Assembly (NCBI GenBank): GCA_018265615.1
Contig: JABLYX010000012.1
Span: 1-64,000 of the forward strand
Origin: Lentisphaeria bacterium
GTDB lineage: Bacteria > Verrucomicrobiota > Lentisphaeria > Victivallales > Victivallaceae
Direction of reading: 5' to 3'
Length of the DNA: 64,000 nt
Position numbers and translations under genes: made by a program. Shown one piece after another: positions 15,219 through 23,732 of the stretch. The notes beneath the pieces are model-generated. The model was not told the DNA's origin. It worked only from the letters and a program-made list of their open reading frames with translations, and did not search any database. The stretch's first letter is position 1. Each line of letters opens with the position of its first letter.

Positions 15219-17516
15219 TCAGTAAAGCTTCTTCACAGCCGCGACGATGTCGGCGGCTGTCGGCAGGAACGCCTCTTCAAGCGTGTACGCCTGCGGGGCG
15301 ATGCCGTTCTTCGCGCCGATCTTCAGCACCGGGGCGTCGAGGTCGTCGAAGCAGTTCGCCACAACCTGCGAAACGATCTCGCCCGTGAAGCTGCCGATAT
15401 CGACGCACTGGCTCACAACCACGCAGCGCCCGGTCTTGCGGACCGAAGCGAAAACCGCCTCGGAGTCGAACGGAACCAGCGTGCGCGGGTCGATGACCTC
15501 GGCGGAGATCCCCTCCGCCGCGAGCGCGTCGGCCGCCTTCAGCGCGTCGGCTACCGCCGGGCCCCACGCGACGATCGTCACGTCGGAACCTTCGCGGACG
15601 ATGTTCGCCACGCCGAACGGGACCGTGTAATCCTCTTCCGGAACCACGCCCTTCACGTTGTAGAGCAACTGGCCCTCGACGAAGACGACCGGGTTGTTCG
15701 TGCGGACCGCGGTCTTGATCATGCCCTTCGCGTCGTACGGATTCGACGGATATGCGACGTAGGTTCCCGGAATGTGCGCGAACATCGATTCGAGCGACTG
15801 CGAGTGCTGGCCGCCGTACCCCTTGCCGCCGCCGACGCTGCAGCGCACGACAAGCGGAACCTCGGTCGAGGCGCCGGTCATATAGTGCCACTTCGCGGCC
15901 TGGTTCGAGATCTGGTCGGAGGACATGAGCGCGAAGTCCATGTACATGAGCTCCGCGACCGGACGGTAGCCGGTCATCGCCATGCCGACCGCCGTGCCGC
16001 AGATGCACGCCTCGGAGATCGGAGTATTGAAGACGCGGTCGCGGCCGAACGCCTCGAGCATCCCCTTGGAGAGCTTGAACGCGCCGACGTATTCCGCGAC
16101 GTCCTCCCCGAAAAGCACCACGCGCCCGTCGCGCGCCATCTCCTCGCAGAGCCCCTCCTTGATCGCATCGCGGTAGGTCACCATGCCGTTCGCATCGCGC
16201 TTGGCGCGCGGCAGCGGCTCGTAGAGCTTCGGATTCGCATAGGCGGCCGGAACGACCTCGCTGTCGCCGTCGGTATACATGTATTTGATCACGTCGGCCG
16301 GATCGGGATCGGCGGCGTCGGCGGCGCGGCGCGCGGCGCGGGCGTTCCGGGCGGCAACCTTCGCTTCAAGCGCGCCGAGCTCCTTCTCATTCATGATCTT
16401 CGTCTCGAGCAGCTTCGCGCGGAAAGTCGCGACGGGGTCGACCTCCTTCCAGCGCGCCTCTTCCTCGCGGGTGCGGTATTCGTTGCGCGGGTCGGAGAGC
16501 GAGTGGCCGTAATAGCGGTAGGTGTCGAACTCAAGCAGGACCGGCCCCTGCCCCTTTGCAATGATCGCCCTGGCACGGGCAATCGCATCGCGGACGGCGA
16601 GGATATCCATGCCGTTCACGACTTCGGCGTGCATGTTGTCATCGTCAAAGCCGGCGGCGCGGCGCGCGAGATGGTCGACGCCGGTCACTTCGCCGTCGGC
16701 GCGGCCGGTCATGCCGTAATGGTTGTTGATGAGGCAGTAGATGATCGGCAGACCGAACTTCGTTTCAGCCAGCGGTCCGTTGAACTGATCCTGGCTCGCC
16801 CAGTTCAGCGATTCAAGCACGACGCCGTTCGAATACGCTCCGTCGCCCGCAAACGAGCAGACCACGCGCCCTTTCATGCCGTCGTCGATGCGGCAGGTCA
16901 TCGCCGCGCCGGTCGCGATCGGAATGCCGCCGCCGACGATCGCGTTCGCGCCGAGGTGGCCGACGCGGAAGTCCGCGATATGCATGCCGCCGCCGCGCCC
17001 CTTGCCGTAGCCCTCTTCCTTGCCGAAGAGCTCGGCGATGGTGCGGAACACATGATCCTCCATGACCGCTTCACGCAGCTCTTCGCCGGAGAGGCTCGAG
17101 AATTCCGGGCAGCGTTCGCGCAGCTCCTGCTCGCTCATCTGCCGGATGGCGTGGAACCCCTTGGCGATCGAGTCGCCGTGGCCGCGGTGCGTGCTCGTGA
17201 TGAGGTCGGTGATGTTCAGCATCGAGCAGACGCCGGAGGCGGTCGCCTCCTGGCCGATGGAGAGATGGGTCGGCCCGCGGTAGTTGTAATCGCTGATGAC
17301 CTCGTAAGCGCCGGTGCGGCACTTGTTGATCATATCTTCGAATTCGCGGATCACAAGCATCGATTCGTACAATTCGGCGGCTTCGGCCTTCGAAATCTCC
17401 TTCGCCTTGTACTCCTCGGCCAGCGTCTTCGAGAACGCGTAGGCCGGAATCGGCTTGAGTTTGATGGTTTCTCTGCGGAAGCTGGGACCACGGTCGGAGA
17501 GGTAGTTGTTCGCCAT
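15219..17516 (-). CDS. pdhAB: Pyruvate dehydrogenase E1, fused alpha and beta subunits
   Basis: A 765-residue protein in which the alpha subunit (about 40-400) and beta subunit (about 440-765) of an alpha2beta2-type E1 are joined in one chain. Alpha part: YRGPTHLSIGQEA, HRGHGDSIAKG, GRGGGMHI, and the TPP motif beginning GDGAYSNG (224) and ending in NNHYG (264). That interval is about 11 residues longer than usual, and another ~30-residue insertion lies near 125-165. Beta part: VTYRDAIKEGL, FGEDVAEYVGAFKLSKGM, NTPISEACICGTAVGMA, and GYGGQHSQSLESMFAHIPG. It catalyses TPP-dependent decarboxylation of pyruvate and acetylation of E2 lipoate. Strong AAGGAAAAG ribosome site. It is 21 bp behind the DeoR regulator and followed by E2. 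Confidence 0.92.
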   Translation of the reverse strand: MANNYLSDRGPSFRRETIKLKPIPAYAFSKTLAEEYKAKEISKAEAAELYESMLVIREFEDMINKCRTGAYEVISDYNYRGPTHLSIGQEATASGVCSMLNITDLITSTHRGHGDSIAKGFHAIRQMSEQELRERCPEFSSLSGEELREAVMEDHVFRTIAELFGKEEGYGKGRGGGMHIADFRVGHLGANAIVGGGIPIATGAAMTCRIDDGMKGRVVCSFAGDGAYSNGVVLESLNWASQDQFNGPLAETKFGLPIIYCLINNHYGMTGRADGEVTGVDHLARRAAGFDDDNMHAEVVNGMDILAVRDAIARARAIIAKGQGPVLLEFDTYRYYGHSLSDPRNEYRTREEEARWKEVDPVATFRAKLLETKIMNEKELGALEAKVAARNARAARRAADAADPDPADVIKYMYTDGDSEVVPAAYANPKLYEPLPRAKRDANGMVTYRDAIKEGLCEEMARDGRVVLFGEDVAEYVGAFKLSKGMLEAFGRDRVFNTPISEACICGTAVGMAMTGYRPVAELMYMDFALMSSDQISNQAAKWHYMTGASTEVPLVVRCSVGGGKGYGGQHSQSLESMFAHIPGTYVAYPSNPYDAKGMIKTAVRTNNPVVFVEGQLLYNVKGVVPEEDYTVPFGVANIVREGSDVTIVAWGPAVADALKAADALAAEGISAEVIDPRTLVPFDSEAVFASVRKTGRCVVVSQCVDIGSFTGEIVSQVVANCFDDLDAPVLKIGAKNGIAPQAYTLEEAFLPTAADIVAAVKKLY

Positions 17517-17537
17517 TTTACTTTTCCTTGTTGGTTG

Positions 17538-18320
17538 TTACGCCTGTATGATCTCGATTTTATGCTTCTTCAATATCTTCAGGAATTCGGCGGGCGTTCC
17601 GGAATCGGTCACGACCGTGCCGAAATCGTCGAGCGCCCCCGCATTGACCAGTGACGCGCGGCCGAACTTGCCGGAGTCCGCCAGCAGGATCGACTGCTCC
17701 GCGCGGCCGAGAATCAGCTTCTTCGTGAACGCCTCGCCGGGATCGGTGGTGGAGACGCCGGAGGCCGTAAGCCCGATCGTCCCGAAAAACGCCTTTCCGA
17801 TATGAAGCGCCTCGCCGATCGGAGAGGTCAGCGGGCCGACCAGCGTGCGCGAGAGCGGACGGAATTCGCCGCCGAGCAGGATCAGCCGGTGACCCGACTC
17901 CATGAGTTCGGCCGCGGCCATCAGGGAGTTCGTCACGATCGTGAGCTCCCGGCGGCTCCCGAGCTTCCGCGCAAGCGCGAGGACAGTGCTGCCGCCGTCG
18001 AGGTAGATGGAATCGCCGTCCCCGATCAGCGCGAGCGCGGCCTCGGCGATGCGCTCCTTCTCTCCGGCGCGGAGCGTGGCCTTCTCATGGAACAGCGGCT
18101 CGCGCTTTTCATCGCTTTCGACCCGGATCGCGCCGCCGTGCACGCGCTGAACCGAGCCGCGGCTTTCGAGCGACTGCAGATCGCGCCGCACCGTCGCTTC
18201 GGAGACCTGCAGCGCCGCGGCAAGCTCCGCGATCGTCCGCAGCCCGTTCCCGAGCGCTTCAAGGATCAGATCCTCACGCTCCGGAGAGAGCAGCTTCCGG
18301 TTGTTTCCATAGTTCATCAT
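17538..18320 (-). CDS. DeoR/GlpR-family transcription regulator
   Basis: A 260-residue repressor with the DeoR-type HTH at the N-terminus (IAELAAALQVSEATVRRDLQSLESRGSVQRVHGGA, about 28-63) and the phosphosugar-sensing domain behind it: DSIYLDGGSTVLALARKL, TIVTNSLMAAAEL, ILLGGEFRP, and the ILLADSGKFG lysine-containing motif. DeoR proteins usually sense a phosphorylated sugar. It stands directly before the fused E1 and E2 genes on the same strand, so it may control entry of pyruvate into acetyl-CoA according to sugar supply (inference). The promoter -10 lies only 6 bases before the first ATG and there is no Shine-Dalgarno sequence, so the mRNA is probably leaderless. The second ATG, one codon later, is also possible. 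Confidence 0.9.
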   Translation of the reverse strand: MMNYGNNRKLLSPEREDLILEALGNGLRTIAELAAALQVSEATVRRDLQSLESRGSVQRVHGGAIRVESDEKREPLFHEKATLRAGEKERIAEAALALIGDGDSIYLDGGSTVLALARKLGSRRELTIVTNSLMAAAELMESGHRLILLGGEFRPLSRTLVGPLTSPIGEALHIGKAFFGTIGLTASGVSTTDPGEAFTKKLILGRAEQSILLADSGKFGRASLVNAGALDDFGTVVTDSGTPAEFLKILKKHKIEIIQA

Positions 18321-18326
18321 GCTTAT

Positions 18327-18354
18327 ATCTTATCACATTTTTTCATTTTTGCAA
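18327..18354 (-). promoter_or_regulatory. Promoter of the DeoR-pdh operon, leaderless
   Basis: Minus-strand TTGCAA (18349-18354), 16 nt, TAAGAT (18327-18332). Six bases then separate it from the ATG at 18320, so transcription should begin at or next to the start codon. Confidence 0.5.
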
Positions 18355-18382
18355 GTTTCTGAAAGAATTTGAAAGAAATAAA

Positions 18383-18411
18383 ATAAAAAACCGGGGGACA
18401 TTCCCCCGGTT
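18383..18411 (-). terminator. Terminator after the first prepilin gene
   Basis: Stem AACCGGGGGA / TCCCCCGGTT (10 bp) with a 3-nt loop; on the minus strand it is followed by TTTTTATTTTATTT. It ends the regulator-GH-GH130-prepilin series. Confidence 0.9.
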
Positions 18412-18433
18412 CAGGTTACAGATATCGCAGGAA

Positions 18434-19135
18434 TTATTGCCCGTCCATCTCCCTGAGCTTCTCATCGCGCCCGCTTTTGCCGCGATAGACGGAAAGCGAC
18501 ACGCGTTCGGCCGCACCGTCGGCCCGGGCGACCGTGATCCCGTTTTCGTGGACCGGAGGCTCCATCACGGCCGGCTCCAGCCCCTGATTCAGCCACGTTC
18601 CGCCCGAAAGGCAGAAGCTGATCACTTCGCGCTTCATGCGGTTATACTTGCGGTTGAAGGATTTGGTTCCGCTGATGTCATTATTGGACGAATCCCGGCA
18701 ATAAATGTAGTCGATGAAGTTATCGCTGGCTTTCCAGCCGTTCTCACCGATCGTGTTGTCGGGACAATGAAACACCTTCGACCGCGCATCGCCGTCCGCC
18801 CACTTCTTCACCAGCCCTTCCGGGGAGAGTCCGCTGCTGAGGGAACCGCCCGCCGCCGCCAGCCCGAGGCCGACGTTAATCCGGGGCCCCCACTCAGAAA
18901 CGGACCGGAGCTCCGTTCCTCCGGTCAGGGTCCTGATCGTCGGCATAAGCATATCGCCGTTATCGCCCACATACATGATGGTCGCTGAAGCGATCTGCTT
19001 CTGATTCCCGATGCAATTAACGGTCCTTGCCCGTCCGCGCGCCTTATTCAGAGCAGGCAGAAGCATCGAAGCCAGAATCGCGATGATCGCAATCACTACC
19101 AGAAGCTCTATCAATGTGAAGTGTTTCTTTTTCAT
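18434..19135 (-). CDS. Prepilin-like protein with type IV pilin N-terminus
   Basis: A 233-residue protein starting MKKKHFTLIELLVVIAIIAILASMLLPALNKAR, the N-terminal methylation/cleavage segment and hydrophobic helix of type IV pilins and type II secretion pseudopilins. The residue before the cleaved Phe is His, not the usual Gly. A conserved Cys follows (VNCIGNQKQ, about residue 40), then a globular part with two more Cys. It is unlike core pilus genes, being a lone gene 55 bp downstream of a GH130 gene and ending in a strong terminator. Proteins of this type are abundant in Lentisphaerae and Planctomycetes and have no settled function; a surface-exposed minor pseudopilin that binds glycan or helps enzyme secretion is a guess. 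Confidence 0.85.
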   Translation of the reverse strand: MKKKHFTLIELLVVIAIIAILASMLLPALNKARGRARTVNCIGNQKQIASATIMYVGDNGDMLMPTIRTLTGGTELRSVSEWGPRINVGLGLAAAGGSLSSGLSPEGLVKKWADGDARSKVFHCPDNTIGENGWKASDNFIDYIYCRDSSNNDISGTKSFNRKYNRMKREVISFCLSGGTWLNQGLEPAVMEPPVHENGITVARADGAAERVSLSVYRGKSGRDEKLREMDGQ

Positions 19136-19190
19136 TTCAATTCCTTTCTCTCCGTGAGTTGTGTTTCTCCATGCATCATTCTTTTCAGGA

Positions 19191-20234
19191 TCATTTCAGG
19201 CTTGCGATTATTTCCGAAACCGACAGATCGGCTCCGCAAACCACCGAATCAGCCGCGCCGTAGTAAAGCCGCAGCCGGTCGCCTTCCGCAATTTGCCCAT
19301 TGGTGAAGATACAATCATGATAAAATCCTTTCATCTCATAATCGGATGCAGGCTCCATCAGCGGCGCCTCCGAACGGGCTATGACATGCGCGGGGGCGTT
19401 CCTGTCGAGCAGCAGCGCGCCGAGGGAGTATCTGCCGTTCCGGTCCGCCCCATGATAGATTTCCAGCCAGCCGGCATCGGTTTCCAGCGGCGAGGCTCCG
19501 GCGCCGATTCTCTCCGAATCCCACATGCCCGGCCTTGTGGCTGCCAGGCATCGAGGACCGCCCCAATGCTCCAGATCCGCGGACTCCGAAAGCCAGATGA
19601 AATTTCCGCCGAGGTCGATTCCGCTCGGCCGGTGCAGCATCCAGGCGCAGCCGCCGATGCGTCGCGGCAGGAGCGCGCAATCCTTATTGTGAGGATGCAG
19701 AAGCAGCCGGTGAGGCGTAAATTCCTTCCAGTCCTCCGTACTGGCCGTTCCGATGCCGACGCCGAACTCGGATACGGCGGAGTAGGTCAGGATATACCGT
19801 CCCTCGAAAAATTCCACCCGGCAATCCTCGATCCCATACGTTTCATACGGACCGGCCGGGAAAATCCGCAATGAATAATCCGGCTCGAAGCTGATTCCCC
19901 CGTCGTCGCTCCATGCGACCAGCAGATGGGAGATCGAAGTCAGGCAGGCGCGGTCCCGGTAGAAGAAGATCCGCGGATCATTGCAGCGGACCGCCGGATC
20001 ATTGCGCCGGACCCGCAGGAGCCGGTACTCGCCATCCAGGCACACCGCGGCAGCCAGTTCACCGGAATCTGCCGCAGGCTGCTCCGCGACCCGGAGCACC
20101 AGTCCGATGCGTCCGTTCCAGCGGAACGCCCCCGGATTCAGGACTCCGATCACGGTAAAATCAGGCCGGCTCGGTGCGATATCCGCCGCACAGAACAGCG
20201 GGTTGCTGCCGAAACGTTCAATTCGAATCCCCAT
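19191..20234 (-). CDS. GH130-family glycoside phosphorylase/hydrolase
   Basis: A 347-residue cytosolic five-bladed beta-propeller enzyme of family GH130, which acts on beta-mannosides, commonly by phosphorolysis of beta-1,4- or beta-1,2-mannooligosaccharides. Seen: RNDPAVRCNDPRIFF, the catalytic-acid region TYGIEDCRVEFFEGRYILTYSA (the Asp in IEDCR corresponds to the general acid), WMLHRPSG, and the phosphate/substrate segment RIGAGASPLETDAGWLEIYHGAD near residues 235-260. No signal peptide. It starts 2 bp after the stop of a secreted GH-A hydrolase, so the two probably act in series: extracellular cleavage, then intracellular phosphorolysis. Mannoside specificity is family-level inference, supported by the GH2 beta-mannosidase nearby. 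Confidence 0.82.
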   Translation of the reverse strand: MGIRIERFGSNPLFCAADIAPSRPDFTVIGVLNPGAFRWNGRIGLVLRVAEQPAADSGELAAAVCLDGEYRLLRVRRNDPAVRCNDPRIFFYRDRACLTSISHLLVAWSDDGGISFEPDYSLRIFPAGPYETYGIEDCRVEFFEGRYILTYSAVSEFGVGIGTASTEDWKEFTPHRLLLHPHNKDCALLPRRIGGCAWMLHRPSGIDLGGNFIWLSESADLEHWGGPRCLAATRPGMWDSERIGAGASPLETDAGWLEIYHGADRNGRYSLGALLLDRNAPAHVIARSEAPLMEPASDYEMKGFYHDCIFTNGQIAEGDRLRLYYGAADSVVCGADLSVSEIIASLK

Positions 20235-20236
20235 TT

Positions 20237-22126
20237 TCAGCGATCCCGCTTTCTCAATTCAATTTTCTCCGGACCCGCCAGATAGAGCAATCCCGGGGAA
20301 AGGGTGATCTCAGCTTCCCCGTTTCCGGCCTCCAGCGAAACCGCATTGCCGAGAAGATCCCGGGCATCCGTACACTTTCCGGCCAGCGCCAGCTTCACTT
20401 TCCGCCTGGCTCCGGTCACATAAAGCGCCCAGACTTTTTCACCGTCCGGCTTTGTCCAGCTCAACATCCGGACCCCGTCGGCAAACGTCTCCTCCGGCCG
20501 GGTCGATCCGGAAGGGCGCATGGCGGCCAGCGTCCGGTAAGCCTCCCACGCCGGTTTCGGCGTAAGATCGCGGTGAACAATCCCGAAATAGTGTTCCGAA
20601 TCATGCGGATCGTTTTCCATCGCCTGGAATTCATACCAGAATACCCTGGCGGCTCCGGCTTTCAATGCGGTCAGAATCGTTCTCGGCAGCAGTTCCGCCT
20701 GCATCGTTTCCCCGACCGGCGCCGCTCCGACCCAGTTGAAGGTCGTGACGATAAGGCCGCCCCTGAAATCGCTGTCGAATTTGATGTAGGCGGCCAGCGG
20801 GCCGGACATCCCCTCTCCGACACCCTCCACCAGCGTCACAAGGCGGTCGTTTCCCTTGAAACCGCGCGGGACGATCACGGAGTGCGTACTCACGTTCCTC
20901 GTGAGCTTCAATTTTCCCGCCAGCGTTTCAGGAACCCGCCCGGTGAAGCTTTTCGGCATCGGCTTCGACCGGTCGAGCCACCATGCATCGAAATCGAAGC
21001 GGAGTTTCGAACGGAACGATTGATCGATCCATCCCCTGCCCCAGACGCCGGCTTCGCTCCGCCGGAGCGCGGTATAGAATGGAATTCCGCGCGGAAACAC
21101 CGCAAGGCCGCCCCGCTTCACATAAGCGGCAAGCGCATCGACATCCCGGGCCTCGGGCGAAAAGCTCTCCCCCGAAGCCGCAATCAGCACGGGGAACTCC
21201 TTCGGATCGAGCGATTGAAGCTCATCCAGCGTAATCGACTGGATCCGTTCCGCTTCCGGCAGGATTCTCCTGAAATCCATGCCCGGAGAAGAGGCGACCA
21301 ACGGAATTTTATTGTCGTCCAGAACCGCAAGCCGCAGATGCTCCGGGCCGATGCCGGCCGCCCTGAGCGCCCCGGGCAGGAACTCCTGCAGATAGGTATG
21401 CTCCGCATCGGTCGGCCAGCCGATTTCGGTGATCCAGATCTCTTTCTCCCCGGCGCCGTATTTCCGCATCATGGCCCGCAGGTCGCCGATCTGCTTCTCA
21501 AGCTCGACCTCCGGAATGTCGTACCAGCTGTAAGGATGAATGTTCATCACATCAAAATAAGCGCCCGCGCCTTCCTTCAGAAGCGTTTCGAGATATTCCA
21601 TCGGAATCTGGGAGGTTCCGCCCAGAACGATTTTCACATCGGAATATTTCCGCCGGATCAGTTCGGCCGTCGGCTTCAGCAGTTTCAGATAATCGTGCGG
21701 ATTCGGGTTTTCCCAGAACAGTTTATAATTGTGCTCGTTCCAGATCTCCCAGTATTTCAGCTTCGCGCCGTAACGGTCCAGGTTTTTCTCGACCGACGCG
21801 AGCCACAGATCGAGCTTCTCATGGGCGGGCTTCCCCCAATCCGGCGCATAGCCGATGATCGGCAGGATCGTATGCCCGTATTTTTCCGCCTCCCGGATCG
21901 CCGCATCGTGCCGTTCGAAGTTCCAGACACCCGGCTTCTGCTCCTGCTGCCGCCAGCTGAAATCGGACCGGATGAACCGGATCCCGGCGCCGTTGAGCAT
22001 CTGAAATTCCCGCGGGACCTCCTTATGTTCCCACATGACATGGATATTGACTCCATAATCCCCCTCCGCGCGGACCGCAAAACACAATGCGAGGAATAAA
22101 AACACGATTAAATATTTTATTTTCAT
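20237..22126 (-). CDS. Secreted glycoside hydrolase, clan GH-A (GH39/GH5-like)
   Basis: A 629-residue exported enzyme: signal peptide MKIKYLIVFLFLALCFAVRA (cleavage near 20) then a (beta/alpha)8 barrel. The general acid is in LKYWEIWNEHN (about residues 125-135) and the nucleophile in IWITEIGWPTD (about 230), the two carboxylates at the ends of strands 4 and 7. The middle has a segment LAAYVKRGGLAVFPRGIPFY typical of a trimerisation/GATase-like insertion in some large GHs, and the C-terminus is a small beta domain (EKVWALYVTGARRKVKLALAGK). It is the first enzyme gene after the GntR/LacI-type regulator and precedes GH130. Substrate not readable; beta-mannan or a related glycan fits the neighbours. 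Confidence 0.8.
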   Translation of the reverse strand: MKIKYLIVFLFLALCFAVRAEGDYGVNIHVMWEHKEVPREFQMLNGAGIRFIRSDFSWRQQEQKPGVWNFERHDAAIREAEKYGHTILPIIGYAPDWGKPAHEKLDLWLASVEKNLDRYGAKLKYWEIWNEHNYKLFWENPNPHDYLKLLKPTAELIRRKYSDVKIVLGGTSQIPMEYLETLLKEGAGAYFDVMNIHPYSWYDIPEVELEKQIGDLRAMMRKYGAGEKEIWITEIGWPTDAEHTYLQEFLPGALRAAGIGPEHLRLAVLDDNKIPLVASSPGMDFRRILPEAERIQSITLDELQSLDPKEFPVLIAASGESFSPEARDVDALAAYVKRGGLAVFPRGIPFYTALRRSEAGVWGRGWIDQSFRSKLRFDFDAWWLDRSKPMPKSFTGRVPETLAGKLKLTRNVSTHSVIVPRGFKGNDRLVTLVEGVGEGMSGPLAAYIKFDSDFRGGLIVTTFNWVGAAPVGETMQAELLPRTILTALKAGAARVFWYEFQAMENDPHDSEHYFGIVHRDLTPKPAWEAYRTLAAMRPSGSTRPEETFADGVRMLSWTKPDGEKVWALYVTGARRKVKLALAGKCTDARDLLGNAVSLEAGNGEAEITLSPGLLYLAGPEKIELRKRDR

Positions 22127-22174
22127 TCATCAGGACCTTTCTGTTGCCACTTTATTTCGACAAAAGCACCGCTG

Positions 22175-22191
22175 TGCATACCATATATGCA
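22175..22191. promoter_or_regulatory. Inverted repeat TGCATA-N5-TATGCA upstream of the GH operon
   Basis: Seventeen-base perfect inverted repeat in the 101-bp gap between the regulator stop and the hydrolase start. Its TGCAT half-sites also flank the regulator's own -10 element, although with a different spacing. Candidate operator. Confidence 0.4.
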
Positions 22192-22227
22192 CTTATATTT
22201 TTCTGATGGAACGACAGGAGCGCCGGG

Positions 22228-23304
22228 CTATGCTTCCCGCGCCCGGAGATGCAGGTTCTCCACACTCTTCCGCGGCAGCAGCTCTGTTGCGAGAAGCTCC
22301 GGCGCCGGTTTCCGGCCGTCAAGCAGCTGCATCATCAACTCCCCCGCGACCACCCCCATCCGGCCCGTATCGACAAGCATGGAGCTCAGCGGCGGCTGGC
22401 AATGCTCGCTGATATAGTTGCCGTCGAACCCGATCACGCTGATTCCGGACGGGACGGGGATATTCAAAGCGTGCAGCCGGTTGATGCAGCGGACCGCAAT
22501 CGCATCATTCGCGGCAAAAATTGCAGACGGGCGCGGCAGCCGGGAGAGGAAAGGATCAAGGTCCTCCTCCGGATGATCGAGCCGCAGATCCTTCAGGCAC
22601 CACTCCCGGTTAATCTTCAGGCCATGCTCCGCCAAAGCATTGCAGAATCCCTCATAGCGTTCGAGCAGGCTTGTGTGCAACGGAGTGCTGACGAACCCGA
22701 TATTGCGGTGACCGTGCTCAATCAGATGGCTCACCGCCCGGAACGCTCCGTCCTGGTTGTCGGTGGCCACATACGGGATTCCCGGGATCCCGGTCATCCG
22801 GTCAACAAGCACGATCGGAAACCTCCGCTCATGCAGCGTTTCGATCAGCGCATCATCCGTCGCTCCGACCAGAATGGCGCCGACGAAATTTTCACCGCCC
22901 ATCGTCAGCCGCGGAATCAGCGGTTCACTCCATTCGTAATTGCCGGTATAAATGAATACGAAGCTGTATCCCCGGCTGCTCAGGGTGGCCGTCAGCTGCA
23001 TCAGGACCTCGGCATAGAAATATTTCGGGGCATAGATCACGTTTTCCGACATGACCAGAGCCAGTTTGCGGCTGCCGTCCCCGTAGGGCTTCCGCTCGCA
23101 GACAAAAGTGCCCTTGCCGTGAATGCGGACCAGCACCCCGCTGTCGACCAGCTCCCGCAGCGCCCGTTCAACCGTACTGTAACTGGCTTCGTAACGGGAC
23201 ATGATCTCCCTCTGCGACATAAACCTGTCATTCGGCCGATAATCGTTCAGGATATCTTCCTCCAGCCGCAGCTTCAACCATTTATATCGCAAATTATCCG
23301 CCAT
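22228..23304 (-). CDS. GntR-type DNA-binding / LacI-type sugar-sensing regulator
   Basis: A 358-residue regulator with the hybrid plan of AraR: an N-terminal GntR winged helix (YKWLKLRLEEDIL...MSQREIMSRYEASYSTVERALRELVDSGVLVRIHGKGTFV, about 6-72) fused to a periplasmic-binding-protein-like effector domain of the LacI/GalR kind (KLALVMSENV..., AVSHLIEHGHRNIGFVSTP, RPSAIFAANDAIAVR, ISVIGFDGN). The start at 23304 is preferred since GGAGGT is 6 bases before it; two other ATG codons upstream are too close or outside the family alignment. It has a perfect consensus promoter and probably represses the downstream GH-A/GH130/prepilin genes until a sugar is bound. Confidence 0.9.
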   Translation of the reverse strand: MADNLRYKWLKLRLEEDILNDYRPNDRFMSQREIMSRYEASYSTVERALRELVDSGVLVRIHGKGTFVCERKPYGDGSRKLALVMSENVIYAPKYFYAEVLMQLTATLSSRGYSFVFIYTGNYEWSEPLIPRLTMGGENFVGAILVGATDDALIETLHERRFPIVLVDRMTGIPGIPYVATDNQDGAFRAVSHLIEHGHRNIGFVSTPLHTSLLERYEGFCNALAEHGLKINREWCLKDLRLDHPEEDLDPFLSRLPRPSAIFAANDAIAVRCINRLHALNIPVPSGISVIGFDGNYISEHCQPPLSSMLVDTGRMGVVAGELMMQLLDGRKPAPELLATELLPRKSVENLHLRAREA

Positions 23305-23356
23305 GCCCATACCTCCGGAGCTTGCCAAAACCATCTGACTCGATTCACTTGCATTA

Positions 23357-23385
23357 ATTATAGCAAAACCCAATGCAAATGTCAA
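23357..23385 (-). promoter_or_regulatory. Consensus sigma-70 promoter of the GntR/LacI-type regulator
   Basis: Minus strand TTGACA (23380-23385), 17 nt, TATAAT (23357-23362): a full match to consensus. The arms TTGCATT (23349-23355) and AATGCAA (23372-23378) form an inverted repeat spanning the -10 and spacer, a likely autoregulatory site. Confidence 0.75.
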
Positions 23386-23580
23386 TACCTTCAACCGGAT
23401 ATTTTGGAAAAAATCTTATATTCTATCATTTTACCCGAATTTTCACTGCTCATTCAAGAGAATCGATTCAGTTTATTTCCAAGGATCACTTCACTCCCGG
23501 AAACGGAAACGGCATCCCAACAGACTTCGGCCCGCCGGACGCTCCCGCTGACTTCACACGGGCATCTGTCTCCATCATGA

Positions 23581-23618
23581 TGAACATTAAAGTTCACCAA
23601 ATAGGAATGAATTGTTCA
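23581..23618. repeat. TGAA/TTCA inverted repeats upstream of the LacI promoter
   Basis: TGAAC-ATTAAA-GTTCA at 23581-23596 and TGAA-TTG-TTCA at 23608-23618, both upstream of the -35 of the LacI gene. They share half-sites with the two repeats downstream of its -10. Confidence 0.45.
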
Positions 23619-23647
23619 ACAAAATTCAAAAAAAATGGATTATGCTC

Positions 23648-23676
23648 TTGACATTCTGAATTCAATTTGGTATAAT
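23648..23676 (+). promoter_or_regulatory. Consensus sigma-70 promoter of the LacI/prepilin/lyase-like module
   Basis: TTGACA (23648-23653), 17 nt, TATAAT (23671-23676). A promoter this strong needs a repressor to be useful, which fits the LacI protein it expresses. Confidence 0.78.
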
Positions 23677-23692
23677 TAATATCGATGATCGA

Positions 23693-23716
23693 TGAACAAT
23701 AATTCATGAACATTCA
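23693..23716. promoter_or_regulatory. Candidate operators downstream of the LacI promoter
   Basis: TGAA-CAATAA-TTCA (23693-23706) and TGAA-CA-TTCA (23707-23716) lie just after the expected transcription start (~23683), where bound repressor would block the polymerase. Confidence 0.45.
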
Positions 23717-23732
23717 ACGATAACGGAACAAA

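Larger units (their letters stand above)
23305..23732. other. 428-bp divergent regulatory region between two sugar regulators
   Basis: AT-rich compared with its surroundings. It holds two perfect sigma-70 promoters pointing outward (23357-23385 minus and 23648-23676 plus), an inverted repeat around the minus -10, and four TGAA/TTCA inverted repeats on the plus side. I see no gene in it; a 92-codon open frame at 23373 has neither ribosome site nor recognisable sequence. Confidence 0.7.

Noticed and set aside
14979..17654. An 891-codon plus-strand open frame opposite the pyruvate dehydrogenase E1 gene
   Set aside because: The opposite strand encodes an intact E1 with all motifs; the frame here has no ribosome site or family feature.
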